DNA of 64,000 nucleotides from Sphaerisporangium corydalis (GCF_025506355.1 NZ_JANZYP010000015.1:88448-152447); one strand, 5' to 3'; shown: positions 7,501-14,901, counted from the first letter of the stretch. Notes: a model not told the origin generated them from the sequence alone. Translations and numbers: made by a program.

Positions 7501-8697
7501 GCTCCCAGCTTCGCGCCCGCCCCGACTCCCGCCTCCACTCCCGACTGCGCGTACGCTCCCGTCTTCGCGCCCGCCCCGGCTCCCGCTCCCAGCTTCACCC
7601 CCGCCCCGACTCCCGCCTCCACCCCCATTTCCGCTCCTGCCTTCGCGCCCGCTCCCACCTTCGCGTCCGCCCCGGCTCCCCCTCCCACCTTCGCGCCCGC
7701 CCCGACTCCCGCCTCCACTCCCGACTGCGCGTACGCTCCCGCTCCCGCCTTCACCCCCGCTCCCACCCTCGTGTCCGCCCCCACTCCCGACTGAGCGTCC
7801 GCCCGTGTGCCCGCGCCCGGCCGCCTCCACGGCCAGGCGGGTCTTTCCCGTTCCGCCGGGGCCGGTGATCGTGATCAGCCGGGCGTCGCTCAGCGTGGCG
7901 ATGCGGTCCAGTTCGTCCTCGCGCCCCACGAAGGTGGTGAGCTGGGCCGCGAGGCCCTGGCGCGGCAGGGGCGGCGGCGCCTCCGCGCGCAGGATGGCCA
8001 GGTGTACGGCGGCCAGTTCGGGTGAGGGTCCGGTGCCGAGGTCGTCGGCGAGCAGCCGCCGGGTCTCGTGGAACACCTCCAGCGCTTCGGCCGGGCGGCC
8101 CTCGGCGGCGAGCGCGCGCATGAGCTGCCCGCTCAGCCGTTCACGCAGGGGGTGCGCCGTCGCCAGGCGCCGCAGCTCGGCCACCGAGGGACCCTGCGGA
8201 AGTGCGAGCTCGGCCTCGAAGAGGTCCTCGGCCACCGACAGTCTGAGTTCCTCCAGCCGAGCCACCTGGGCCCGCCCGAACGGCAGGTCGGCCAGGGCGG
8301 GGCCACGCCAGAGCGCGAGCGCTTCCCGCAGCGGGCCGGCGGCGGAGGCGTGCCGACCGGCCGAGAGCATCCGGCGCCCCTCCTGGGCGAGCCGCCCGAA
8401 GCAGTGGGCGTCGACGTCGTCGGGGTCGGCGGCGAGGCGGTAGCCGGAGCCGTGGAACTCGATCAGCCCGGCGGGCAGGGCACCGCGGAGCCGTGACACC
8501 TGGGCTTGCACGGCGTTGGCGGCACCGCCGGGCGGGTCGTCGCCGTACTGGCCGTCGATCAGGCGCTCGACCGGGACCACCCTGCCGGGGGTCAGCAGCA
8601 GCATCACCAGCAGGGCGCGCGGCCGTGGCCCGCCGACCGGAAGCAGATCACCGGCGGGCGACCGCACTTCCAGAGGGCCGAGGATGCCGAACCGCAT
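4519..8697 (-). CDS. AfsR/SARP-type regulator with BTAD, NB-ARC ATPase and TPR regions, carrying three repeat insertions
   Basis: 1392-residue cytoplasmic activator. Residues about 1-95 form an OmpR-like winged helix (MRFGILGPLEV ... QAQVSRLRGAL); 96-250 form the BTAD helical domain (DAHCFGRLAQEGR ... EALEVFHETRRLLADDLG). A P-loop ATPase follows, with Walker A GPGGTGKT at about 276-283 and LLLVLDNCEHV as Walker B, then GLPLAIELAAARL. TPR-like helices fill the rest. Three insertions interrupt this: a Gly/Ser/Arg stretch at about 300-440 directly after the Walker A helix, a Pro/Ser stretch at about 536-627, and fourteen octapeptides at about 895-1006. The sister regulator at 27584 has only short linkers at the first and second positions. 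ATG 8697 gives the standard winged-helix start; a 31-G run on the coding strand lies 15 bp upstream. The regulated pathway is not in view. Confidence 0.85.
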   Translation of the reverse strand: MRFGILGPLEVRSPAGDLLPVGGPRPRALLVMLLLTPGRVVPVERLIDGQYGDDPPGGAANAVQAQVSRLRGALPAGLIEFHGSGYRLAADPDDVDAHCFGRLAQEGRRMLSAGRHASAAGPLREALALWRGPALADLPFGRAQVARLEELRLSVAEDLFEAELALPQGPSVAELRRLATAHPLRERLSGQLMRALAAEGRPAEALEVFHETRRLLADDLGTGPSPELAAVHLAILRAEAPPPLPRQGLAAQLTTFVGREDELDRIATLSDARLITITGPGGTGKTRLAVEAAGRGHTGGRSVGSGGGHEGGSGGEGGSGSVRAVGSGGGSRGGREGGRGSRGGREGGSGREGRSGNGGGGGSRGGGEAGSGSRGGREDGSVRAVGSGGGSRGGREAGSEIGSGGEGGSVRESGSGREGRSGSGGGVGRGSEGGSGGGGGGVCFADLSALDADHQVPETVLGALGMRETGFQAIVPPDPTARLIAALARQDLLLVLDNCEHVIAGTATLARRLLQECPRLTILATSREPLGITGETLIPLTPLPVPPLHLPASTLTDPPSTPSSVPPLGLPASPLSDPASVPRSVSPLGRPEFSPTEPSPDIPRNVPAPVLPSRSFVVSTPGPRGSEILGYPAVRLFADRAAAVRPGFEVRGDNAEAVVRICVALDGLPLAIELAAARLRSFTVEEIAARLAEHGRFGLLSRGDRTAAARHRTLRAVVEWSWDLLTPDERELAGHFAVFTGGATLEAVEAVCELADAAGILADLVDKSLVERSGDRYRMLETIRLFCAGKLDEAGGRDRLRAAHARHFLLMAQRADPHLRRAEQLEWLARLSADHDNLIAALRWSVRHDQETALRLVAALAAYWWLSGRRSHAGQAATELLGTMTGPAKRPDGPDGHPTEAVTGHSTEAVAGRSTEAVARHPSEIVAGRSTEAVVGRSTEVVPGRPTESVAGRPTESVARHPTEAVAGRSTEVVDGHFTESVAGCPTEVVAGRPSEVVTGGPTESGAVQPGDREVRSVEGLVVPPAGLEEEYVMCVAHAVPRAAREHWRHAEAIVRAWDRPLRHPFTAALWGMVAGPMLPTTLVPGLGSGSGESLRVGASWLLGSDPWFVALARLGEGLLALLDGRPAEAERELADVLSRFRSLGERWGTAQALDWLALIASRRGEWARARGLWREALGMLEELGALEEIVDVLGRRSEGLVREGDLPAAADGFRRAEEVARQAGRNGAPAAIHLGLGEIARHEGDHLEARRRFALALDASDGGGFGADWSRVSVLTALARLAEAEGDLAEARLRHREALAVARRSPPLGTDLAGAADGQADAALLDGRPERAALLLGTAVALRGTAVTGDADVTRTASAARALLGPGSFAATYARGAALTRPEAMKTLDAR
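5677..6012 (-). repeat. 14 x 24-bp in-frame tandem repeat inside the AfsR-like gene
   Basis: On the coding strand the repeat encodes fourteen octapeptides of consensus GRxTExVA, for example GRSTEAVA, GRPTESVA and RHPTEAVA. 336 bp equals exactly fourteen 24-bp units. Copies differ at several codons, so the array is not freshly expanded. It splits the TPR-like region between TELLGTMTGPAKR and the helix beginning LEEEYVMCVAHA. Confidence 0.9.
7375..7800 (-). repeat. Low-complexity in-frame insertion in the ATPase domain, with an exact 50-bp duplication
   Basis: On the plus strand this is CTCCC/GCTCCC-type polypyrimidine repeat; on the coding strand it is about 140 residues of Gly, Ser, Arg and Glu. 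The 50 bases at 7511-7560 recur exactly at 7691-7740, 180 bp apart (60 codons). The insertion lies between the Walker A helix (TRLAVEAAG) and the next strand VCFADLSALDA, which are normally only a few residues apart. Confidence 0.9.
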
Positions 8698-8711
8698 GCC
8701 CCCGATTCTAG

Positions 8712-8742
<31 letters not shown>

Positions 8743-8988
8743 ACACCCCCCCCCCGCACGGTCCCCCGCCTTACCCGCCGAGGACTGAACCGCATGTCCC
8801 CGCCCCACCCCCCGAGAACACCGAACGAGGTGGACCCCGCCGTACCCGCTGAAGCCACCGAACCACACGGCTCCGCCCTGCCCGACGAGGGCCCCGGGCC
8901 CGTGGGTGCCGGTCTTTGTCCCACGTGCCCGGACGAAGTCGTGTCGCTGGGTGGCTCGGGGCGAGGTGGTGGCGGTCGGGGGGTGAGG

Positions 8989-10158
8989 TCAGGTGATGAC
9001 GGCGCGTACGCCGCGGCGGACCAGGGAGCGGGAGATGATCAGGCGCTGGATCTCGCTGGTGCCCTCCCAGATGCGGTCGACGCGCAGCTCTCGCAGGAAG
9101 CGTTCGGCCACGTTGGTGCGCATGTAGCCGCGCCCGCCGAAGGTCTGCACGGCCCGGTCGGCGCACCGGTACGCCGCCTCGCTGGCGAACAGCTTGGCCA
9201 GCGACGCCTTGGCGTGCACGATCTTCCGGTCCGCGCCGGAGTCGGCGAGCTGCGCCACCTCGTAGACCAGCAGCCGGGCCGCCGCCGCGTCGGCGGCGGA
9301 GTCGGCGAGGGGGAACGACACGCCCTGGTGGTCGATGAGGAGGGCGCCGCCCTGCTCGCGGCCCGCCGCCCAGCGGACCGCCTCCTCCAGCAGCCGGCCC
9401 ATCGCGGCCACGCAGTGCGCGGCGATACCGAGCCGTTCCTCCGTGAACCAGCCCTGCTGGAGCGTGTCGGCGGCGCCGAGGCCGCCGAGCACGGCGTCCG
9501 GGCCGACCCGCACCCCGGCCAGGCGCAGCGTCGGGTGGCCGTGCGGGAAGGTGTGGGTGAACGGGGGCTCGTCGATGAACGACAGCCCTTCGGTGCCGGC
9601 GTCGACGATGAACAGCGTCGGCCCGTGCCCCTCGCAGATCGCCACCACGATGTGCGCGGCGGCCACGTCCCCGCTGGTCACGAACCACTTCTCGCCGTCG
9701 AGCACCCAGCCGCCCGCGCCGTCGGGCCTGGCGGTCGCGCGGATGCCGGAGGGGTCGGAGCCGGCGTGCTCCTCGGTCACCGCGTACGACACCCACCCCT
9801 CGCCGCGCAGGGCGGGCCGCAGGTAGCGGTCGATCTGCTCCGGGGTCCCGGCTGTCATCACGTTGTAGGCGTCGGGGACCCACCACCACAGGCCGTTGGT
9901 GTTGCGGCCGAGCTGCTCATGCGCGACGACGTAGTCGGTGGTGGACCAGCCCTGGCCGCCGTGCTCGGGAGCGTGCCGGCCGCCGTGCAGGCGCGCGGCG
10001 ACGGCGGCCTTGATGATGCCGTCGACGGTCTCGTCCGGCAGCCGGCCGCCGGCGCGTTCGGCGGCCTCCTCGTGCGGGACGAGCTCCTCGTCGACGAACC
10101 GCCGTGCCCGTTCCTGGAGCTCGGCCTGCTGCGGCGTGAGGCGTACCAGCGACGTCAT
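8989..10158 (-). CDS. Acyl-CoA dehydrogenase
   Basis: 389-residue FAD-dependent dehydrogenase. It has the three-domain layout: helical N-terminus (QERARRFVDEELVPHEEAAER), beta domain with YAVTEEHAGSDPSGIRATA and WVLDGEKWFVTSGDVAAAHI, and C-terminal helical domain with FGGRGYMRTNVAERFLRELRVDRIWEGTSEIQRLIISRSLVRRG. The WEGTSEIQ segment near the C-terminus has Glu at the position used as catalytic base in several family members. Chain-length specificity is unknown. Its promoter carries the same operator as the acyl-CoA synthetase at 12343 and the TetR gene at 11537, so it probably belongs to a small acyl-CoA regulon. ATG 10158 is supported by the promoter spacing. Confidence 0.9.
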   Translation of the reverse strand: MTSLVRLTPQQAELQERARRFVDEELVPHEEAAERAGGRLPDETVDGIIKAAVAARLHGGRHAPEHGGQGWSTTDYVVAHEQLGRNTNGLWWWVPDAYNVMTAGTPEQIDRYLRPALRGEGWVSYAVTEEHAGSDPSGIRATARPDGAGGWVLDGEKWFVTSGDVAAAHIVVAICEGHGPTLFIVDAGTEGLSFIDEPPFTHTFPHGHPTLRLAGVRVGPDAVLGGLGAADTLQQGWFTEERLGIAAHCVAAMGRLLEEAVRWAAGREQGGALLIDHQGVSFPLADSAADAAAARLLVYEVAQLADSGADRKIVHAKASLAKLFASEAAYRCADRAVQTFGGRGYMRTNVAERFLRELRVDRIWEGTSEIQRLIISRSLVRRGVRAVIT

Positions 10159-10172
10159 GTCACCACCCGGAT

Positions 10173-10200
10173 CACCTATGCTGACTGGTCACCCAGTCAA
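10173..10200 (-). promoter_or_regulatory. Promoter of the acyl-CoA dehydrogenase with overlapping TetR-type operator
   Basis: On the minus strand: TTGACT (10200-10195), 16-bp spacer, TAGGTG (10178-10173), about 15 bp before the ATG. The operator TGACTGG-N4-CCAGTCA occupies 10182-10199 and covers the -35 box and spacer. The same arrangement is found before the synthetase at 12343. Confidence 0.7.
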
Positions 10201-10261
10201 CTCATCCTGGCCCGCCGATGTCAATAGCCCGCTCCCCGCGATCGGCCGGACGGAGCCTCGC

Positions 10262-10702
10262 TCACGCCTGGGCCGGCGCCCCGCCGAGGGAGCTGAGCAG
10301 CGCGGGCAACCGGCCGGTCGCCATGGCCATGACGATGGGATCCTGGTACTCGCGCCAGTGCGCGACCTTGCCCTCGCGCACCCTGAGCACCCCGATGAAC
10401 GGCGCCCACGTCTCCTGGTCCGTGCCGGGGATCGTGCCGCCGAGCTCGTACTCGACCACGATCACCTCGGGGTCGGCCGACTCGTGGATCCGCACGTCGC
10501 GCCGCGTCAGCGCCGGCAGCGAGACGCCTTCCCCCTGGACGAAGGACATGAACGCCTCGCGGCCCTCCCAGCAGCGGGGACGGCCGGGGGCGGCGAAGGG
10601 CGTCTCGATCACGACGTCCTCGGCGTAGAGGGCGGGGTCCATCGCCCCGGCGGCGAACATGTGCCGCTCGAAGACCTCTCGCGCGGTGGGGGTCGCGGCC
10701 AT
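10262..10702 (-). CDS. SnoaL-like/NTF2-fold protein
   Basis: 146-residue protein of the nuclear-transport-factor-2-like fold, a small alpha+beta cone used by ketosteroid isomerases, polyketide cyclases and limonene-epoxide hydrolases. Visible features are the N-terminal helix TAREVFERHMFAAGAMDPALYAEDVVIETPFA and strands VIVVEYELGGTIPGTDQETWAPFIGVLRVREGKVAHWREYQDPIVM. No catalytic assignment is possible from the sequence alone. It is divergent from the TetR gene at 10863 across two matching palindromes, so it is probably that regulator's target. Confidence 0.82.
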   Translation of the reverse strand: MAATPTAREVFERHMFAAGAMDPALYAEDVVIETPFAAPGRPRCWEGREAFMSFVQGEGVSLPALTRRDVRIHESADPEVIVVEYELGGTIPGTDQETWAPFIGVLRVREGKVAHWREYQDPIVMAMATGRLPALLSSLGGAPAQA

Positions 10703-10797
10703 GGTGACTCCTTCTCGTCGTGGACGCCCCGGGACCGCGTCACGTCACGTCACGACGCGCAAGAGGGGGCGGCCTGGATCGTGGACATCCGATAAGG

Positions 10798-10839
10798 TGA
10801 GTGGTGACTCAGGATCGAACATAATGAGTGGCCACTCAT
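10798..10839. promoter_or_regulatory. Two matching palindromic operators between the SnoaL-like gene and tetR
   Basis: TGAGTGGTGACTCA at 10798-10811 and TGAGTGGCCACTCA at 10825-10838 share the form TGAGTGG-NN-ACTCA. The second is a perfect palindrome extending to ATGAGTGGCCACTCAT (10824-10839). Centres are 27 bp apart. Their position between divergent genes suggests binding by the TetR product at 10863. Confidence 0.75.
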
Positions 10840-10862
10840 CTTGTCAATCGAAGGAGCCGCCC

Positions 10863-11429
10863 ATGCCCCCGACCGAGCCCCCCGCACTGCGGGCCGACGC
10901 CCGGCGCAACCGGGCGCGCATCCTCCGAGCGGCCGCGGAGGTCTTCGCCGAACACGGCGCCGCCGCCTCGACCGAGGAGGTCGCCATCCGGGCCGGGGTG
11001 GCCGCCGGCACGGTGTTCCGGCACTTCCCCACCAAGAAGGACCTGCTCCAGGCCATCATCAAGGACCTGCTGGAGAGCCTCACCGCCGAGGTGGACACCC
11101 TGGCCGCGGAGGGCGACCCGGCCACGGCGCTGTTCACGTTCTTCGGGCGGATGGTCGAGCAGGCGGTGGAGAAGAAGACCGTCGCCGACCTCCTCGCCGC
11201 CGACACCGGGGTGGACATCCAGGTCGCCGGGCCGGTCCAGTCACTCCAGACGGCCATCGAGACGCTGCTCACCGGCGCGCAGCGGGCCGGGGCCGTGCGT
11301 GACGACGTCCGCCTGGACGAGGTGATGGCCCTGCTCACCGGCGCCTGCCAGGGCGCCCTGCACGCAGGCTGGCCCCCGGACCTGCAAAAACGCACCCTGA
11401 CCATCATCTTCAACGGCCTGCGCCCCTGA
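10863..11429 (+). CDS. TetR/AcrR family transcriptional regulator
   Basis: 188-residue repressor. The helix-turn-helix is ARRNRARILRAAAEVFAEHG followed by ASTEEVAIRAGVAAGTVFRHFPTKKDLLQAII. The RHFPTKKDLL turn is typical of the SCO-type TetR subgroup with a C-terminal ligand domain like this one (residues 85-188). The ATG is preceded by AAGGAG at 10851, a good ribosome binding site at about seven bases. It is divergent from the SnoaL-like gene with two palindromic operators between them. The ligand is unknown. Confidence 0.9.
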   Translation: MPPTEPPALRADARRNRARILRAAAEVFAEHGAAASTEEVAIRAGVAAGTVFRHFPTKKDLLQAIIKDLLESLTAEVDTLAAEGDPATALFTFFGRMVEQAVEKKTVADLLAADTGVDIQVAGPVQSLQTAIETLLTGAQRAGAVRDDVRLDEVMALLTGACQGALHAGWPPDLQKRTLTIIFNGLRP

Positions 11430-11499
11430 CCCACCTGGACGCCGCAATGGGGGTCCCGGCGCGTCACCGGCCATCATCTTTCGCGGCCTGCGCCCTCGA
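11400..11499 (+). repeat. Duplicated 3' end of tetR (70-bp period)
   Basis: The last 30 bases of the TetR gene (11400-11429, CCATCATCTTCAACGGCCTG ...) recur with a few changes at 11470-11499 (CCATCATCTTTCGCGGCCTG ...) in the downstream gap. It looks like an old tandem duplication of the gene tail; the second copy has no stop codon in the equivalent place. Confidence 0.75.
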
Positions 11500-11536
11500 C
11501 CGTCCGAGACGGGCAGCCGGGAGGGGTCCTGGTGGG

Positions 11537-12187
11537 TCAGGGGCCGGGGAAGGCGGAGCGGGGGAGGCCGACCTCGCGGGAGGCGGCGATGCGGGCGTGC
11601 TCCAGGAGGCGCTTGCGTGACAGCACCGACGGATGCAGGGTGTAGCGGATGATCAGGCCGTCGAGCATGCCGTCGAGGCGCTCGGCGGCGCCCGCCGGGT
11701 CCTCGCAGACGAACTCGCCCGACTCGACGCCGGCCCTGACGACCTGCTCGACCGAGCCGATCCACGCCGTCTCCAGCTCCAGCAGGATGTCCTGGACGAC
11801 CTTCTCCCGCAGACCGGCCGCGAAGGCGTCGATCCACAGCAGCCAGCTCTGGTCGGTGCGCGAGCGCGGGATGTAGAACCGCAGGACCCTGTCGAGGCGC
11901 TCGACGGCGGTTCCTGAGCCCCTGACCAGCTCTTTCAGCCGGGCGACCTCGGTGTCGATGGTCGTGCGGAGCATCGCCGTGATCAGTTCGTCCTTGGTGG
12001 CGAAGTGATAGTGGATCAGCCCGCCGCTCACGTTCGTCGCCTTGGCGATGTCGGCGACGCGGGTGCTGGAGATGCCCCGTTCGAGCACCACCCGGCGCGC
12101 CGCCTCAAGCAGCTCCGCCCGGCGCTGATCGGCCTGGTCGGCCCGGCTCCCGCGTGTCCCCTCGGCTGTACCCTCCGTACTGCGCAC
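11537..12187 (-). CDS. TetR/AcrR family regulator, probable repressor of the acyl-CoA genes
   Basis: 216-residue repressor with helix-turn-helix QRRAELLEAARRVVLERG and STRVADIAKATNVSGGLIHYHFATKDELITAML. The C-terminal domain (LRFYIPRSRTDQSWLLWIDAFAAGLRE ... SVEQVVRAGVESGEFVCEDP) matches the BetI/TetR_C-type pattern seen in regulators of fatty-acid and betaine genes. GTG 12187 is the first start after the intergenic operators. It is divergent from the synthetase at 12343, and copies of TGACTGG-N4-CCAGTCA lie upstream of itself, the synthetase and the dehydrogenase at 10158. The ligand is probably an acyl-CoA or acid, by inference from its targets. Confidence 0.88.
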   Translation of the reverse strand: MRSTEGTAEGTRGSRADQADQRRAELLEAARRVVLERGISSTRVADIAKATNVSGGLIHYHFATKDELITAMLRTTIDTEVARLKELVRGSGTAVERLDRVLRFYIPRSRTDQSWLLWIDAFAAGLREKVVQDILLELETAWIGSVEQVVRAGVESGEFVCEDPAGAAERLDGMLDGLIIRYTLHPSVLSRKRLLEHARIAASREVGLPRSAFPGP

Positions 12188-12226
12188 GGCCAGATCCTAC
12201 CCGAGCTCCCCGCCACCCGCTTTCAC

Positions 12227-12244
12227 TTACTGGTGGTTCAGTCA
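12227..12244. promoter_or_regulatory. Operator copy near the tetR start (autoregulation)
   Basis: TTACTGGTGGTTCAGTCA matches TGACTGG-N4-CCAGTCA with one mismatch in each arm. It lies 40-57 bp upstream of the divergent tetR GTG at 12187. Confidence 0.6.
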
Positions 12245-12311
12245 GACCGATTCCCCTCCCCTGCGGCACCAGGGCGCGCGGGGAGAGGATCCACGGCTAC
12301 GGGCTTGACGT

Positions 12312-12339
12312 TTGACTGGCCAGCCAGTCAGTCTATGAA
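12312..12339 (+). promoter_or_regulatory. Promoter and operator of the acyl-CoA synthetase
   Basis: TTGACT (12312-12317), 16-bp spacer, TATGAA (12334-12339). The operator TGACTGGCCAGCCAGTCA at 12313-12330 covers the -35 box and spacer. The GTG start at 12343 lies only three bases after the -10 box, so the message may be leaderless or start slightly further in. Confidence 0.65.
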
Positions 12340-12342
12340 GGT

Positions 12343-14901
12343 GTGAAGCTGACGCGCCTGCTCGCGCCCGGGTCCGTCGCCGTCGTCGGGCCCTCCACCC
12401 GGCCCGGCTCGTACGGCAACCTCGCCGTGGCCAACCTGGTCGCCGCGGGGTTCCCCGGACCGGTCTTCGGCGTGCATCCGACCGCCACCGAGGTCCACGG
12501 CGTGCCCTGCGTCCCGGCGATCGCGGACCTGCCTGTCGTACCGGACGCCGTCGTGATCGCGACCCCCGCCGCCACCGTGCCCGGACTGATCACCGAGGCC
12601 GGGGAGCACGGCTGCGGCGGGGCCGTGGTGTTCGCGGCCGGGTTCGCCGAAGTGCCCGGCTCCTCGGCCGGGCGGCGGCTGGAGGACGAGCTGATCGCCG
12701 CCGCGGCGGCGTACGACATGCCGGTGTGCGGGCCGAACGGGAACGGGATCGTCGCGGTCGCGGGCCGGGCGCCCCTGTGGGGGGACGCCTACACGCCGCG
12801 CCGCGCGGGGCCGATCGCCCTGGTCTCCCAGAGCGGGAACGTCGCCGTCAACGCGCTGCTCAGCACGCGTGCCCTCCGGCTGCACACTGTCGTGTCCTGC
12901 GGCAACCAGTCCGTGGTCGGCACCTCCGGGTACCTCGCCGCGCTCGCCGAGATGGGCGGGGTCCGGTCGGTCGCGCTGTACGTGGAGGACGAGGGCGACG
13001 GCGCGAGCCTCGCCACCGCCCTGGCCACCTGCGCCGACGCCGGCATCGGGGTGGCCGTGCTCAAGGCCGGTACGAGCCTGCTCGGCGCCTCGGCCGCCGC
13101 GGCGCATACCGGCGCGGTCGCCGGTGACGCGCGAGTGCTCAGGGCCCTGGTCGAGGAGGCCGGCGGCGCCTGGGCCACCAACCCCCACGAACTCCTCGAA
13201 CTATCCAAAACCCTCGCCCACGGCACCCGCCGCACCCCCGGCTCCCGTTCCCCCCATGCCCACCGGAACCCCTCCCCCCACGACGACAGGGAGGGCACGG
13301 CACGCGGACGTAAGGACGAAGCCCTGCTTGAGGGTGTGGATATCCCCGGGGGTGCTGATGTGCCGGAAGGTGTGGGAATGGCGGGAGGCGTGGGCGTATT
13401 GGCGGGTGAGGGGGTGTTGGTCGTGACATGTTCGGGGGGTGACGCGGCCGTGGGTGCCGACGAGGCCGCGCGGCTGGGTGTGCCGTTACCGCCGCTCGCC
13501 GCGTCCACGCGGACCGCGCTCGCCGGCGTCCTGCCGCCGACGGCGACCCCCGGCAACCCGCTCGACTACACGGCGGTCATCTTCGGGGACCGGCGGCGTA
13601 CCGCCGACCTGATCAGGATCGGCGCGGCCGACGAGGCGATCGGGCCGGTGCTCGTGTACTACGACCGGCCGGCGCTGATGAGCGACGACGCGGCGGTGGA
13701 ATGGGACGGCGCGCTGGAGGGGGTGATCGAGGCCGCCGCCGGGCTGGAAGGGCGGGTGATCGTCGCCTCGACCCTGCCGGAACTGATGCCCGAGGAGACC
13801 GCCGAGCGGCTGGTCGACCATGGCGTCATCCCAGTGGCCGGCCTCACCGAAGGCATCCTCTGCGCCAGAGCGCTCCTCACCCCCCTCGGGAACGGGGATC
13901 GGCTACGCGAGATCGCCACTGCGGCTCAGCTCTCACTGTCCATGACCCCCGGTAGAGCCGCCCGCACCGCCCTGACGGCCTCCGGAACAGGGGTCCCCGC
14001 CACGAGCACCTCAGGCCGGACGATTCCCGGTGAAGTACCGGGTGAAGATCCCGGTGAACTCCCGGGTGAGCTTCTTGGCGAGGGTTCGGGGATGGCTCCC
14101 GGTGAGGTTCCGGGGCGCGGTCCGGGTAATGGTCGGGGGCAGGAGGGGTGGCTGGCTGAGCATGAGGGGAAGGCGTTGCTGAGGGGGCATGGCGTGTCCG
14201 TGCCCAGGGGGGTCGTGGTGCGTACCGCCGAGGAGGCCGTTCGCGCGGCGGGTGCGCTCGGCACGGCCGTCGCGCTCAAGCTCACCGGCGCTCACCTGCG
14301 GCACAAGACCGACGTCGGAGCCCTGCTCCTCGACGTGCGCGGCGCGGAGGCGGTACGGGCCGGGGCCGGGGCGCTCCTCGCCTCGGCGGCGGGGCCGGGT
14401 ACGGCGCTCCTCGCCTCGGCGGGGCCGGGTACGGCGATCCCCGCCTCGGCGGGGCCGGGTATGGCGATCCCCGCCTCTGCGGGGCCGGGTATGGCGATCC
14501 CCGCCTCTCCGGCGGGGCCGGGGACGGCGATCCTCGTCGAGGAGATGGTCCCGGCGGGGGTGGAACTGCTGGTCGCGGTCCGCCGGGACGGCGTCGTGCC
14601 CGTTCTGGTGCTGGCCATGGGCGGGACGTGGGTGGAGGTCCTGGACGACGCCGTCCTGATCCCGCTCCCGGCCGGACCCCAGCAGGTAGCCGAGGCCGTC
14701 CTGCGACTACGGGGCGCGCCGACGCTGACCGGCGCGCGCGGGCGGCCTCCCGTGGACCTGGCCGCGCTCGGCCGACTCGCCTCCCGGGTGGGTGAGCTGG
14801 CCCTGTCGGACAACCTCGACCTGGTGGAACTGAATCCGGTGATCGCCGGCCCGGACCACGTGACCGCCGCCGACGCGATCATCAGGAGACGTCCCCGCTG
14901 A
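12343..14901 (+). CDS. Fused acyl-CoA synthetase (ADP-forming, acetate-CoA ligase type) with three loop insertions
   Basis: 852-residue enzyme that would join a carboxylic acid to CoA with ATP giving ADP and phosphate. Domain order: CoA-binding Rossmann domain (about 1-130, LLAPGSVAVVGPSTRPGSYGN), succinyl-CoA-ligase-like domains (about 140-520, with PIALVSQSGNVAVN, SCGNQSVVG, and NPLDYT) and ATP-grasp domain (about 600-852, GKALLRGHGVSVPRGVV ... VALKLTGAHLRHKTDVGALLLDV ... VEEMVPAGVELLVAVRRD ... DLVELNPVIAG). Family members are about 690-710 residues; the excess is three insertions at 13216-13410, 13975-14145 and 14370-14525. GTG 12343 follows an operator-bearing promoter. The target acid is unknown. 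It is co-regulated with the acyl-CoA dehydrogenase at 8989. Confidence 0.88.
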   Translation: MKLTRLLAPGSVAVVGPSTRPGSYGNLAVANLVAAGFPGPVFGVHPTATEVHGVPCVPAIADLPVVPDAVVIATPAATVPGLITEAGEHGCGGAVVFAAGFAEVPGSSAGRRLEDELIAAAAAYDMPVCGPNGNGIVAVAGRAPLWGDAYTPRRAGPIALVSQSGNVAVNALLSTRALRLHTVVSCGNQSVVGTSGYLAALAEMGGVRSVALYVEDEGDGASLATALATCADAGIGVAVLKAGTSLLGASAAAAHTGAVAGDARVLRALVEEAGGAWATNPHELLELSKTLAHGTRRTPGSRSPHAHRNPSPHDDREGTARGRKDEALLEGVDIPGGADVPEGVGMAGGVGVLAGEGVLVVTCSGGDAAVGADEAARLGVPLPPLAASTRTALAGVLPPTATPGNPLDYTAVIFGDRRRTADLIRIGAADEAIGPVLVYYDRPALMSDDAAVEWDGALEGVIEAAAGLEGRVIVASTLPELMPEETAERLVDHGVIPVAGLTEGILCARALLTPLGNGDRLREIATAAQLSLSMTPGRAARTALTASGTGVPATSTSGRTIPGEVPGEDPGELPGELLGEGSGMAPGEVPGRGPGNGRGQEGWLAEHEGKALLRGHGVSVPRGVVVRTAEEAVRAAGALGTAVALKLTGAHLRHKTDVGALLLDVRGAEAVRAGAGALLASAAGPGTALLASAGPGTAIPASAGPGMAIPASAGPGMAIPASPAGPGTAILVEEMVPAGVELLVAVRRDGVVPVLVLAMGGTWVEVLDDAVLIPLPAGPQQVAEAVLRLRGAPTLTGARGRPPVDLAALGRLASRVGELALSDNLDLVELNPVIAGPDHVTAADAIIRRRPR
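13216..13410 (+). repeat. In-frame low-complexity insertion 1 in the synthetase
   Basis: About 60 residues of Pro/His/Arg then Gly/Val-rich sequence (VDIPGGADVPEGVGMAGGVG) between the helix ELLELSKTLAHG and the strand VLVVTCSGGDA, which are adjacent in normal family members. Confidence 0.75.
13975..14145 (+). repeat. In-frame PGE-repeat insertion 2 in the synthetase
   Basis: About 55 residues built on PGEV/PGED/PGEL units sit at the junction between the ligase domains and the ATP-grasp domain, where the usual linker is short. Confidence 0.8.
14370..14525 (+). repeat. In-frame 30-bp tandem repeat (insertion 3) in the ATP-grasp domain
   Basis: Roughly five 30-bp units encoding the decapeptide ASAGPGTAIP and variants (ASAGPGMAIP). 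The array separates LLDVRGAEAVRAGAGALLA from ILVEEMVPAGVELLV within the ATP-grasp fold. Confidence 0.85.

Noticed and set aside
7375..7800. Inserted mobile element or intron in the regulator
   Set aside because: No terminal repeats, target duplication or splice-type structure; simple-sequence repeat in frame.
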